Shown here piece by piece: positions 1 through 6,207 of a stretch of 13,114 nt of DNA. Source of the stretch: an uncultured Clostridia bacterium (GTDB lineage Bacteria; Bacillota; Clostridia; Christensenellales; Aristaeellaceae). The stretch lies in NCBI GenBank assembly GCA_934621505.1, contig CAKTUU010000048.1, forward strand, positions 1 through 13,114, in the 5' to 3' direction. Within the stretch, counting starts at the first letter, position 1, and each line of letters begins with the position of its first letter. Below the pieces are notes generated by a model that worked only from the letters and a program-made list of their open reading frames with translations, did no database searches and had not been told where the DNA came from. Position numbers and translations under genes: made by a program.

Positions 1-105
1 CTACGAACCTTAATCAATTCAACAGTTTTCACGTTCATATAATTTAACGAACATTATTAATTATAATTAAAATTATCATTCGTATTTAATAGGTTTATAA
101 AAACA
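1..105. other. AT-rich gene-free gap at the left edge
   Basis: This stretch is far richer in A and T than the rest of the window and holds no ORF I can support. It contains a perfect 14-bp palindrome, TTAATTATAATTAA, at 57-70 and a TATAAT at 38-43 on the plus strand with no good -35 at 16-18 bp. It could hold promoters or operators for a gene beyond the left edge, but the sequence does not decide this. Confidence 0.4.
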
Positions 106-137
106 GGGAACTTTTCTTCTTGCGCTGAAAAGTTCCC
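98..137 (-). terminator. Rho-independent terminator of mgtE
   Basis: A perfect 11-bp inverted repeat (GGGAACTTTTC at 106-116 and GAAAAGTTCCC at 127-137) surrounds a 10-nt loop. Read on the minus strand it begins 7 bases after the mgtE stop codon and is followed by TGTTTTTAT, a usable U-tract. Position, stem and tail all fit an intrinsic terminator ending the mgtE transcript. Confidence 0.85.
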
Positions 138-144
138 CCGAACG

Positions 145-1521
145 TCAAATATGCAGAATCATTTGGGCAAACATGAAGTACACCAGCAGGGACAGGGCGT
201 CTACAATGGTGGTAATAAACGGACTGGCCATTACCGCCGGATCGAAGCCCAGTTTTTTTGCCACCATCGGCAGTACACATCCCACCAGCTTAGCCAATAC
301 AACCGTTACGCTCAGGGCCAGGCATACCACAGCCGCCACCAAAATAGTAATACTGCCATTTCCCAGCAGCAGCCGGTCCACCAGCATCACCTTGCCAAAG
401 CAGGCAATGGACAGCGTCCCTCCGCACAAAAGGGACGTGCGCAGTTCCTTCCAAATGACCTCCCCCAGGTCGGAAAAGGACAATTCCCCCAGCGACAGGG
501 CGCGAATAACGGTAACAGACGACTGGGAACCGGAATTGCCGCCGGTGTCCATCAGCATGGGGATAAACGCCGTCAGCGCCACCTGGGCTGCCAGCGCGCT
601 TTCAAAAGATGTGATAATCAGCCCCGTAAACGTGGCGGAGATCATCAGCAGCAGCAGCCAGGGAATGCGGTGCTTAAACAGCTCGATGGGGGTGGATTTG
701 ATGTACGTCTCCTCAGACGGCGTCATACCACCCATGATCTCGATATCCTCGGTGGCCTCATCCTGCATAACGTCCATGGCGTCGTCGAATGTGACGATGC
801 CTACCATGCGGTTTTCGCCGTCCACCACAGGCATGGCCATAAAGTTGTATTTGCTCAGCATCCGCGCCACTTCTTCCTGGTCGGTTTGGGTGGTCACGGA
901 AATCACGTTGGTGGTCATGATATCCTTTATCAGGGTATCGTCGTCTTTGGCCAGCAGCAAATCCTTGACGGTAACCAGACCCACCAGCTTGCGGTTATCC
1001 GTTACATAGCAGGTGTAGATGGTTTCCTTGTCCACGCCCTGGGTGCGAATTTGCTTCAGGCTTTGTCCAACGGTCATGTTTTCCTTCAGGGATACATACT
1101 CGATGGTCATAATGGAACCGGCGGAGTTCTCCGGGTAGCGCAGAATCTGGTTGATGGAATTGCGCATTTCCGGGTTGGCCTGGGCCAAAATTCTTTTGAC
1201 CACATTGGCGGGCATTTCCTCCACCAGGTCGGCCGCGTCGTCCACATACAGTTCGTCCACGATTTCCTTCAATTCTTTATCCGAGAAACCGCGAATCAGC
1301 ACTTCCTGAGCGTCCGGGTCCATTTCCACAAAGGTTTCAGACGCCAGCTCCTTGGGCAGCAGACGAAACAGAAGGGGGATGCGTTCCTCCTCCAGGTCGG
1401 TAAAAACGGCGGCGATATCGCTGGGATTCATCGTCACCAAAATGTCGCGCAGGGTTGCGTATTTTTTTTCATCCAAAAGCGTCAGCAGCGTCTTTTGTAC
1501 GATTTCAAAGCGCTCTGCCAT
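145..1521 (-). CDS. mgtE: MgtE-family magnesium transporter
   Basis: The 458-residue product is a membrane Mg2+ channel/transporter of the MgtE family, usual in length. Residues about 25-130 form the helical MgtE N domain (MDPDAQEVLIRGF and LVEEMPANV are typical). Two CBS domains follow at about 139-198 and 201-258; in this family they bind Mg2+ and close the pore when internal Mg2+ is high. The membrane part at about 285-458 has five hydrophobic segments, the conserved GGNSGSQ at 327-333 and FDPAVMASPFITTIVD at 426-441, where D441 corresponds to the conserved pore aspartate. The ATG at 1519-1521 has AGGAGGG seven bases upstream (1529-1535). The gene is last in a minus-strand run but has its own promoter at 1722-1751 and a leader of about 190 nt containing a short ORF, so it is likely regulated separately from the Nudix gene before it. 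No frameshift or missing key residue was seen. Confidence 0.95.
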   Translation of the reverse strand: MAERFEIVQKTLLTLLDEKKYATLRDILVTMNPSDIAAVFTDLEEERIPLLFRLLPKELASETFVEMDPDAQEVLIRGFSDKELKEIVDELYVDDAADLVEEMPANVVKRILAQANPEMRNSINQILRYPENSAGSIMTIEYVSLKENMTVGQSLKQIRTQGVDKETIYTCYVTDNRKLVGLVTVKDLLLAKDDDTLIKDIMTTNVISVTTQTDQEEVARMLSKYNFMAMPVVDGENRMVGIVTFDDAMDVMQDEATEDIEIMGGMTPSEETYIKSTPIELFKHRIPWLLLLMISATFTGLIITSFESALAAQVALTAFIPMLMDTGGNSGSQSSVTVIRALSLGELSFSDLGEVIWKELRTSLLCGGTLSIACFGKVMLVDRLLLGNGSITILVAAVVCLALSVTVVLAKLVGCVLPMVAKKLGFDPAVMASPFITTIVDALSLLVYFMFAQMILHI

Positions 1522-1528
1522 GGTGTTT

Positions 1529-1570
1529 CCCTCCTGTCTTTTTCTGGCTTTTTGTTCCAGTTAAAGGAAG
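1529..1570 (-). promoter_or_regulatory. Possible hairpin sequestering the mgtE ribosome binding site
   Basis: On the minus strand CTTCCT (1565-1570) is complementary, with one G-U pair, to AGGAGG (1530-1535), the Shine-Dalgarno of mgtE. Between them CTGG and CCAG can form a 4-bp inner stem. The fold would hide the ribosome binding site unless upstream events disrupt it. It was found by eye and no energy was calculated. Confidence 0.35.
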
Positions 1571-1594
1571 CAGAAACACACCTATCCTATCACG

Positions 1595-1669
1595 TTACAG
1601 AAGGCCCACCACAGGCGTGGGCTTGCCGCTACTTCGGTCAGGTATGTTGCCGGTACTTCCCGCGTCCAT
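1595..1669 (-). CDS. 24-residue leader peptide upstream of mgtE
   Basis: The ORF starts at ATG 1667-1669 and stops at TAA 1595-1597. A perfect AAGGAGG (1677-1683) sits seven bases before the ATG, as strong a start signal as any gene here has. The peptide begins MDAGSTGNIP and ends KPTPVVGLL. It contains an in-frame near-repeat, GSTGN (residues 4-8) and RSSGK (12-16), encoded by GAAGTAnCGGCAA copies 24 nt apart. It has three prolines (10, 17, 19), two aspartates, and no membrane segment or recognised domain. It lies inside the mgtE leader with 73 nt between its stop and the mgtE ATG. A regulatory leader peptide is the most likely role. In Salmonella the Pro/Asp-containing MgtL peptide couples ribosome stability at low Mg2+ to mgtA expression, and a similar principle is possible here but is inference. 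The alternative is a structured RNA whose conserved motifs happen to be open in this frame. Confidence 0.6.
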   Translation of the reverse strand: MDAGSTGNIPDRSSGKPTPVVGLL

Positions 1670-1721
1670 GTGGTTTCCTCCTTTTTGCTTTCTCATTTTT
1701 CGCTTTATGCGAAACAAATTG

Positions 1722-1751
1722 AATATACCCCCAAAAAGGCTTGTCTGTCAA
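1722..1751 (-). promoter_or_regulatory. Sigma-A promoter of mgtE
   Basis: On the minus strand a perfect -35 TTGACA (1746-1751) and a -10 TATATT (1722-1727, five of six) are 18 bp apart. It is the best match for an mgtE promoter and gives a transcription start near 1715. The -35 lies in the loop, and the spacer forms the 3' arm, of the hairpin that follows the Nudix gene. Confidence 0.7.
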
Positions 1752-1762
1752 CCTTTTGGGGG
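1728..1762 (-). terminator. Hairpin after the Nudix gene, possibly a terminator
   Basis: CCCCCAAAAAGG (1728-1739) and CCTTTTGGGGG (1752-1762) pair with one bulged base around a 12-nt loop. On the minus strand it comes 20 nt after the Nudix stop, but the downstream tail is TATATTCAATTTG, a poor U-tract. On the plus strand a strong T-rich tail follows (1766-1779), yet no plus-strand gene precedes it. It may be a weak or bidirectional terminator. Confidence 0.5.
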
Positions 1763-1782
1763 CAGTTTTTTCTGTTTTTCTT

Positions 1783-2280
1783 TTACAGGAAGCGTGAGCC
1801 GTTCAGATATGCCAATATGCCTTTTTGCGCAACCAGGATTCGCGGGCGCGCCGCTTCCATTTGCAGCAGCTTTTCCCGGGTTACCCAGCAAAAATCCACA
1901 GTTTCGCCCTCCTGCAGGCGAACAGCGTTTTTGTCCATAGCGGTTCGGCACAAAAAATTGTGGTACAGGGTATGCTCGCCCCGTTCCTGATACAGGGGCA
2001 GAAGCGTTTCTGCCACAATGCCGGTTTCCTCCCGCAATTCACGATGCGCCGCCTGCTCCGCGCTTTCCCCCTTCTGGGCGCTTCCGCCGGCCGACGCTTC
2101 ATACACGCCGGGCCAGCTGGGCTTACAAGGGTCCCGTTTTGTCAGCAAGTACGTTCCGTCCTGATGCTCCACCAAAATGGACACCACCAGATGGTACAGT
2201 CCTTCCGGCACAGCTTCGCCGCGCACCAGGTCGCGGCCCGCCAGGGTACCGTCGGCATGATAGGCGTCCCATAGCTCCAT
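1783..2280 (-). CDS. Nudix hydrolase (MutT/YfcD-like)
   Basis: The 165-residue protein has a complete Nudix box matching GX5EX7REUXEEXGU: G66, E72, then RELREETGI at 80-88, which supplies the Mg2+-binding glutamates. The N-terminal start MELWDAYHADG resembles Nudix proteins annotated as YfcD or isopentenyl-diphosphate isomerase-like in Firmicutes. Members cleave a nucleoside diphosphate linked to another group; the substrate cannot be read from the sequence. The ATG has CTAAGGAG upstream at about ten bases, and that site overlaps the TAA of the preceding GNAT gene (14-nt gap), so the two are probably co-transcribed and translationally linked. Confidence 0.85.
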   Translation of the reverse strand: MELWDAYHADGTLAGRDLVRGEAVPEGLYHLVVSILVEHQDGTYLLTKRDPCKPSWPGVYEASAGGSAQKGESAEQAAHRELREETGIVAETLLPLYQERGEHTLYHNFLCRTAMDKNAVRLQEGETVDFCWVTREKLLQMEAARPRILVAQKGILAYLNGSRFL

Positions 2281-2294
2281 TGCCCATTCTCTCC

Positions 2295-2825
2295 TTAGCC
2301 CAATTTCTTTTCCAGCAGCACCAGACGCACCCCATCCAGTCCGTTGAAGGTGCAGGGCAGAATTCCGGTTTCCTGATAGCCCCGCTTTTGATAAAACCGT
2401 CTGGCCGCCAGGTTGCGGGCATTGGTATCCATGCGCAGGTAAGGGCAGCCGTGCTCCATAGCGTATTGCTCGTAAAAAGCCACAAAGGCGCCGCCCAGTC
2501 CCCGGCTTTTTTCCTGTGGGTCAATTACAAGGGCGTGCAGCACCATCACACGGCTGTCCGGCGCAGGGTAACGCCAATCCGCCCTGGCATACACGTCCAC
2601 CTGAACCTGATTGATGATGGCCGTTCCCACAATTTTGCCGTCCTGTTCTTCCACAAACAGGTCGTTCCGCTTCAGCGCCGCCTCCGCCGTAGCCCGCACC
2701 GGGTATACGCCCCGCTGCCAGCCAATTTGCGCCTGGCCGCTTTCCTCCTCCGTATGAATCCGGTCATAAATCGCCGCGATTCCATCCAAATCCGTTTCAG
2801 CCGCCTTGCGAATAATCGTTTCCAT
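2295..2825 (-). CDS. GNAT-family N-acetyltransferase
   Basis: The 176-residue protein has the GNAT fold pattern. A substrate-side N-terminal helix region lies around 8-50. Strand and motif A, VLHALVIDPQEKSRGLGGAF, cover 95-114, with RGLGG as the acetyl-CoA pyrophosphate loop. The C-terminal motif B region, NLAARRFYQKRGYQETG, is at 138-154. It should transfer an acyl group from acyl-CoA to an amine, with the acceptor unknown. An AGGAGA ribosome binding site precedes the ATG by about seven bases. It is the first gene after a hairpin at 2850-2872 and is followed closely by the Nudix gene. Confidence 0.85.
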   Translation of the reverse strand: METIIRKAAETDLDGIAAIYDRIHTEEESGQAQIGWQRGVYPVRATAEAALKRNDLFVEEQDGKIVGTAIINQVQVDVYARADWRYPAPDSRVMVLHALVIDPQEKSRGLGGAFVAFYEQYAMEHGCPYLRMDTNARNLAARRFYQKRGYQETGILPCTFNGLDGVRLVLLEKKLG

Positions 2826-2849
2826 TGTTTTTCTCCTGTTTCCAAAACA

Positions 2850-2872
2850 GCCGCGCGTATTTTCCGCGCGGC
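2850..2872 (-). terminator. GC-rich hairpin between the two GNAT genes
   Basis: A perfect 8-bp stem (GCCGCGCG at 2850-2857 with CGCGCGGC at 2865-2872) carries a 7-nt loop. On the minus strand it follows the stop of the upstream GNAT gene by 14 bases and is followed by TGTTTTGG, a short T-run. It may partly terminate the rfb transcript or be an mRNA-stability hairpin. Confidence 0.5.
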
Positions 2873-2886
2873 ATGAAAAAACTCCG

Positions 2887-3330
2887 TTACCTGTCCTTTA
2901 CCATCTGGCAATAGGCAAACTCCTGATAGCCCAAACGGCGGTACAGCTCAATCGCCCGTTTGTTATCCGGCTCTACCTCCAGCCGCAGGCGCATCCAGTC
3001 CGGGTACATCTCCTCCACCATGCGCAGCGCGCGGCTGCCCGCGCCCTGCCCACGGAAGGGCTCCAGAACACTCAGTTCCTCCAACCAGATATTCAGGCCG
3101 CCCGCTTCCTGGCAAAAGGTCTTGCTAAGCAGCATGTATCCCATGGGCGCGTCCTGATCCGTCAGCAGCAGCCAGCCGTCCACATACACGTCCGACCGCA
3201 TCATTTCGTCAAAGGTGCGTTCCAGAAAGGCACAGGGCACAGTCTTCAGCACGGCGGGCGACTGGTAGAAGGCCTGCGCCATATCCAGATACAGCTCCCG
3301 CTCCTCCGGGGCAAATTTGCGAATTTTCAT
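2887..3330 (-). CDS. GNAT-family N-acetyltransferase coupled to rfbB
   Basis: The 147-residue protein carries GNAT motif A, LEELSVLEPFRGQGAGSRAL (83-102), with RGQGAG as the acetyl-CoA loop, and motif B, NKRAIELYRRLGYQEF (123-138). Its size and pattern are RimI/PhnO-like, but the acceptor is unknown. The ATG at 3328-3330 lies only three bases after the rfbB stop (TGA gct ATG) and lacks a clear Shine-Dalgarno, so it is probably translated by coupling to rfbB. That coupling raises the possibility that the substrate is an amino sugar or other surface-polymer precursor, but no sugar aminotransferase is in the window to support it. Confidence 0.85.
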   Translation of the reverse strand: MKIRKFAPEERELYLDMAQAFYQSPAVLKTVPCAFLERTFDEMMRSDVYVDGWLLLTDQDAPMGYMLLSKTFCQEAGGLNIWLEELSVLEPFRGQGAGSRALRMVEEMYPDWMRLRLEVEPDNKRAIELYRRLGYQEFAYCQMVKDR

Positions 3331-3333
3331 AGC

Positions 3334-4353
3334 TCAGCGATTGCCGTACATTCTTTCATAGTAGTCCTGGTATTCTCCCGCCAGAATGTGCTGCCACCAG
3401 GGCCGGTTGTCCAGATACCACTGGATGGTCTGGCGAATGCCGTCCTCAAATCTGGTTTGCGGCAGCCAGCCCAGCTCATCATGAATTTTTTTCGGATCGA
3501 TGGCATAGCGGCGGTCATGGCCGGGCCGGTCGGTCACATGGGTAATCAGGCTTTCCGGCTTTTTCAGCTGGTCCAGAATGGTGCGCACCACGTCGATGTT
3601 GCGCCGCTCGTTATGGCCGCCCACGTTATAAACCTCGCCCTCCCGGCCCATGCGCATCACCAGGTCGATGGCGGAGCAATGATCCTCCACATACAGCCAG
3701 TCGCGCACATTCAGGCCCTCGCCGTATACGGGCAGGCTTTCGTCCGCCAGGGCGCGGGAAATCATCAGGGGAATCAGCTTTTCCGGGAACTGATAGGGGC
3801 CATAGTTATTGGAGCAGCGGGTAATACTGACCGGCGTGCCAAAGGTGCGGGCATAGGCCAGCACCAGCAGATCGGCGCTGGCCTTGCTGGCGGAATAGGG
3901 GGATGAGGTGTGCAGGGAGGTTTCCTCCGTAAAGAACAGGTCGGGACGGTCCAGCGGCAAATCGCCGTATACCTCATCCGTGCTGACCTGGTGGAAGCGG
4001 CGAATGCCATATTTGCGGCACGCCTCCAGCAGCACATGGGTGCCGATGATATTGGTTTTCAAAAAGATGCCCGGGTCCTTCACCGAGCGGTCCACATGGG
4101 ACTCGGCGGCAAAGTTCACCACGATATCCGGTTTTTCCTGAGCAAACAGATGGTCCACCGCCGCCTCATCGGCAATATCACCCTTCACAAAGCAGAAACG
4201 GTCGCTTTGCATGGCCTTGTCCAGGGCCTCCATGCTGCCTGCATACGTCAGCTTATCCAGGCACACAACCCGGTCCTCGGGGTGATGCTCCAGCAGGTAA
4301 TAAACAAAGTTGGACCCAATAAACCCGGCGCCGCCGGTGACTAGAATGGTCAT
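3334..4353 (-). CDS. rfbB: dTDP-glucose 4,6-dehydratase
   Basis: The 339-residue enzyme converts dTDP-glucose to dTDP-4-keto-6-deoxyglucose, the second step of dTDP-rhamnose and related sugar synthesis. It is a short-chain dehydrogenase/reductase of the extended type. The NAD+-binding GGAGFIG is at 7-13. The catalytic T-D-E triad of the dehydratase is at 125-127 (STDEVYG). The Y153-x3-K157 pair sits in YSASKASAD. RPGHDRRYAID near the C-terminal third is typical of RmlB. The ATG at 4351-4353 was chosen because MTILVTGGAGFIG is the normal start of the family and AAGGAGAG lies nine bases before it; an in-frame ATG 60 bases further up would overlap rfbA and has no better signal. The gene follows rfbA by 13 nt. 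Usual rfbC and rfbD partners are absent downstream. Confidence 0.95.
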   Translation of the reverse strand: MTILVTGGAGFIGSNFVYYLLEHHPEDRVVCLDKLTYAGSMEALDKAMQSDRFCFVKGDIADEAAVDHLFAQEKPDIVVNFAAESHVDRSVKDPGIFLKTNIIGTHVLLEACRKYGIRRFHQVSTDEVYGDLPLDRPDLFFTEETSLHTSSPYSASKASADLLVLAYARTFGTPVSITRCSNNYGPYQFPEKLIPLMISRALADESLPVYGEGLNVRDWLYVEDHCSAIDLVMRMGREGEVYNVGGHNERRNIDVVRTILDQLKKPESLITHVTDRPGHDRRYAIDPKKIHDELGWLPQTRFEDGIRQTIQWYLDNRPWWQHILAGEYQDYYERMYGNR

Positions 4354-4366
4354 GCTTTCGCTCTCC

Positions 4367-5269
4367 TTATTCATTGGTGCTTTTATCATATAAGATGCGG
4401 CCTTCCGCCACACGCTTTAAATGCTCGCCGTAGGGCGATTTGCCATACCGCTGGGCGGACGCCAGCAGGGTTTGCCTGTCAATCCATCCCTTGGTGTAGG
4501 CAATTTCCTCCAGCGCGGCGATTTTGACGCTCTGACGCTTTTCAATCAGCTGCACAAAGTTGGCGGCGTCCATCAAGCTGTCCATGGTGCCGGTATCCAG
4601 CCAGGCGAAGCCCCGGCCCATCACCTTGGCCCGCAGGGAACCATCCTGCAAATACAGGTCGTTCAGGGAGGTAATTTCCAGTTCGCCCCGGGCGGACGGC
4701 TTTACCCGCCTGGCAAAGTCCACCACCCGGTTGTCGTAAAAGTACAGACCGGTAATGCAGTAATTGCTCTTGGGCTGCCTGGGCTTTTCCTCCACGGACA
4801 GCACCTTGCCGTTTTCGTCAAATTCCACAATGCCAAAGCGTTCCGGGTCGTTGACATAATAGCCGAAAATGGTGGCCTTGCCGTTTTCAGCGTTATGCAC
4901 CGCCTCGGCCAGCATACCGGAAAAGCCGTTGCCATAAAAAATGTTGTCGCCCAGAATCATGGCGCAGGTATCGTCGCCAATAAAATCCTGCCCAATCAGA
5001 AAGGCCTGGGCCAGACCATCCGGGCTGGGCTGCACCGCATAGGTGAGGGACAGGCCAAACTGGCTGCCATCCCCCAGCAAATCCTGAAACCGGGGCGTGT
5101 CCGTGGGGGTGGAGATAATCAGAATATCCCGAATGCCCGCCAGCATCAGCGTGGACAGGGGATAGTAAATCATGGGTTTATCGTAGACAGGCAGCAGCTG
5201 CTTGCTGGTTACCATGGTAAGGGGATACAGCCTGGTGCCCGCGCCACCCGCCAGAATAATGCCTTTCAT
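4367..5269 (-). CDS. rfbA: Glucose-1-phosphate thymidylyltransferase
   Basis: The 300-residue enzyme makes dTDP-glucose from dTTP and glucose-1-phosphate, the entry step of dTDP-deoxysugar synthesis. It carries the nucleotidyltransferase signature GGAGTRLYPLT at 8-18, KQLLPVYDKPM at 23-33, the metal-site ILGDNIFYG around 105-113, EEKP at 160-163 and the RGFAWLDTGT block typical of RmlA. Length is normal. The ATG at 5267-5269 has AAGGAG seven bases upstream. The frame stays open far upstream across the divergent esterase gene, but that stretch does not resemble any protein and is an antisense shadow. It is the first gene of the minus-strand run, behind the promoter at 5309-5337. Confidence 0.95.
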   Translation of the reverse strand: MKGIILAGGAGTRLYPLTMVTSKQLLPVYDKPMIYYPLSTLMLAGIRDILIISTPTDTPRFQDLLGDGSQFGLSLTYAVQPSPDGLAQAFLIGQDFIGDDTCAMILGDNIFYGNGFSGMLAEAVHNAENGKATIFGYYVNDPERFGIVEFDENGKVLSVEEKPRQPKSNYCITGLYFYDNRVVDFARRVKPSARGELEITSLNDLYLQDGSLRAKVMGRGFAWLDTGTMDSLMDAANFVQLIEKRQSVKIAALEEIAYTKGWIDRQTLLASAQRYGKSPYGEHLKRVAEGRILYDKSTNE

Positions 5270-5308
5270 GAACGTGCTCCTTCCAAACATACAGTTTTGC
5301 CGACCTTT

Positions 5309-5337
5309 ATTATACCTGTTTTGCCATGCTTTGTCCA
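5309..5337 (-). promoter_or_regulatory. Sigma-A promoter of the rfbAB operon
   Basis: On the minus strand TGGACA (5332-5337) and a perfect TATAAT (5309-5314) are 17 bp apart. This is a near-consensus promoter with a start about 30 nt before the rfbA ATG. Confidence 0.75.
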
Positions 5338-5343
5338 TCCCCC

Positions 5344-5373
5344 TTGATTTCCCTGCCCGGGCCATGATAAAAT
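5344..5373 (+). promoter_or_regulatory. Possible promoter of the esterase gene
   Basis: TTGATT (5344-5349) and TAAAAT (5368-5373) are 18 bp apart on the plus strand, giving a start near 5380 and a leader of about 43 nt. It lies back to back with the rfbA promoter. Confidence 0.45.
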
Positions 5374-5422
5374 GCGGGTAAACCTTATGTATTCTACCAA
5401 CGATATGGAGGAATTGATTTTT

Positions 5423-6196
5423 ATGATTTTCAACGACTTTCATTTTTACAGCTATGTTCTGGGAATTGAAACCGCCGCTTACATTTTGATGCCGGAGCAG
5501 CATGTGATGGCCCAGTCCGGCAAGCCCCTGCCTGTGGTTTACCTGCTGCACGGTCTCAGCGACGACCATACCATGTGGCTGCGCCAGACCCGTGTGGAGC
5601 AGTACGCCCGGGACAAGCGGGTGATGATCGTCATGCCCGCCGCCAACCGTTCCTTCTATATGGATATGGCTCATGGGGCCAGGTACGATACCTTCATCGC
5701 CCAGGAGCTTCCCCAGGTGATTGAAACTTTCTTTCCCGTATGCAAGCAGCGGGAGGGCCGTTTTGCCGTGGGCCTTTCCATGGGCGGCTACGGGGCGCTG
5801 AAGCTGGGCCTGACCCGGCCGGACCGCTATGCCGCCGTGGCCAGCTTTTCCGGCGCGCTGGGGATGGACCGCTGCTTTACCAAATACAGCCAGGAGCGCA
5901 TCAGCGAATGCGCGGATATCTATGGAAGCGAGGCGGAGCTGCTGGCCGGTCCCGGCAACCTGATGGCTCTGGCGGAAAAGGCCGACCCGGCGCAATGCCC
6001 CAAAATGTATGTTTCCTGCGGCACGGAGGATTCCCTGTTCCCGGATAACCAGCGGTTCGCGGACGCGTTCTGCGGCAGGCTGCCCATTGAGTACCACACC
6101 GAGCCCGGCGTGCACAGCTGGGACTTCTGGGACCGGCAGGTGGCCTATGTGCTGCGCAGCTGGCTGCCTCTGGAGGACGCGCCGCTGGTATTTTGA
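5423..6196 (+). CDS. Alpha/beta-hydrolase, EstA/esterase-D type
   Basis: The 257-residue cytoplasmic hydrolase belongs to the esterase D / S-formylglutathione hydrolase-like group that includes the tributyrin/acetyl esterase EstA of lactic acid bacteria. LLHG (41-44) forms the oxyanion side. GLSMGGYG (117-124) carries the nucleophile S119. GTEDSLF (200-206) provides the acid D203, and GVHSWDFWD (229-237) the catalytic H231. No signal peptide is present. It probably removes acyl groups from small esters or acetylated sugars; the exact substrate is unknown. The ATG at 5423 is preceded by GGAGG (5407-5411) with 11-nt spacing, slightly long; an upstream in-frame ATG at 5387 has no ribosome binding site. 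It is followed 75 nt later by the SH3b gene. Confidence 0.88.
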   Translation: MIFNDFHFYSYVLGIETAAYILMPEQHVMAQSGKPLPVVYLLHGLSDDHTMWLRQTRVEQYARDKRVMIVMPAANRSFYMDMAHGARYDTFIAQELPQVIETFFPVCKQREGRFAVGLSMGGYGALKLGLTRPDRYAAVASFSGALGMDRCFTKYSQERISECADIYGSEAELLAGPGNLMALAEKADPAQCPKMYVSCGTEDSLFPDNQRFADAFCGRLPIEYHTEPGVHSWDFWDRQVAYVLRSWLPLEDAPLVF

Positions 6197-6207
6197 TTTT
6201 TTTCAGG

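Larger units (their letters stand above)
1522..1715 (-). promoter_or_regulatory. Long structured 5' leader of mgtE
   Basis: From the expected transcription start near 1715 to the mgtE ATG lie about 190 untranslated bases. Going 5' to 3' on the minus strand it holds a small hairpin (TTTCGC, ATAAA loop, GCGAAA; 1698-1714), a 24-codon ORF (1669-1595), a 6-bp GC-rich hairpin inside the end of that ORF (1604-1609 with 1617-1622), and a region just before mgtE in which CTTCCT (1565-1570) can pair with the AGGAGG of the mgtE ribosome binding site (1530-1535) around an inner CTGG/CCAG hairpin. I looked for the M-box (ykoK) signature usual upstream of mgtE and did not find it. The layout fits a cis-acting control element; its class and ligand are not recognised. 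Confidence 0.6.

Noticed and set aside
1565..1660. SRP (4.5S/6S-type) RNA on the plus strand
   Set aside because: GGTCAGGT and AGGAAGCAG are both present but in the wrong order and about 60 nt apart, so the SRP RNA apical loop cannot form.
1522..1715. M-box, cobalamin, Mn2+ (yybP-ykoY) or NiCo riboswitch in the mgtE leader
   Set aside because: Short fragments recall these classes (GGGAAG, ACCGG, GGCAA), but none of their ordered conserved blocks is present, and the best-conserved-looking part is an ORF with its own Shine-Dalgarno.
151..1722. Long plus-strand frame opposite mgtE
   Set aside because: It is antisense to a clear mgtE, rich in His/Gln/Arg with no recognisable domain, and has no ribosome binding site.
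4367..6115. Fusion protein extending rfbA upstream by 282 residues
   Set aside because: The extension lies opposite the esterase gene, resembles no protein, and RfbA has a perfect own start and Shine-Dalgarno at 5269.
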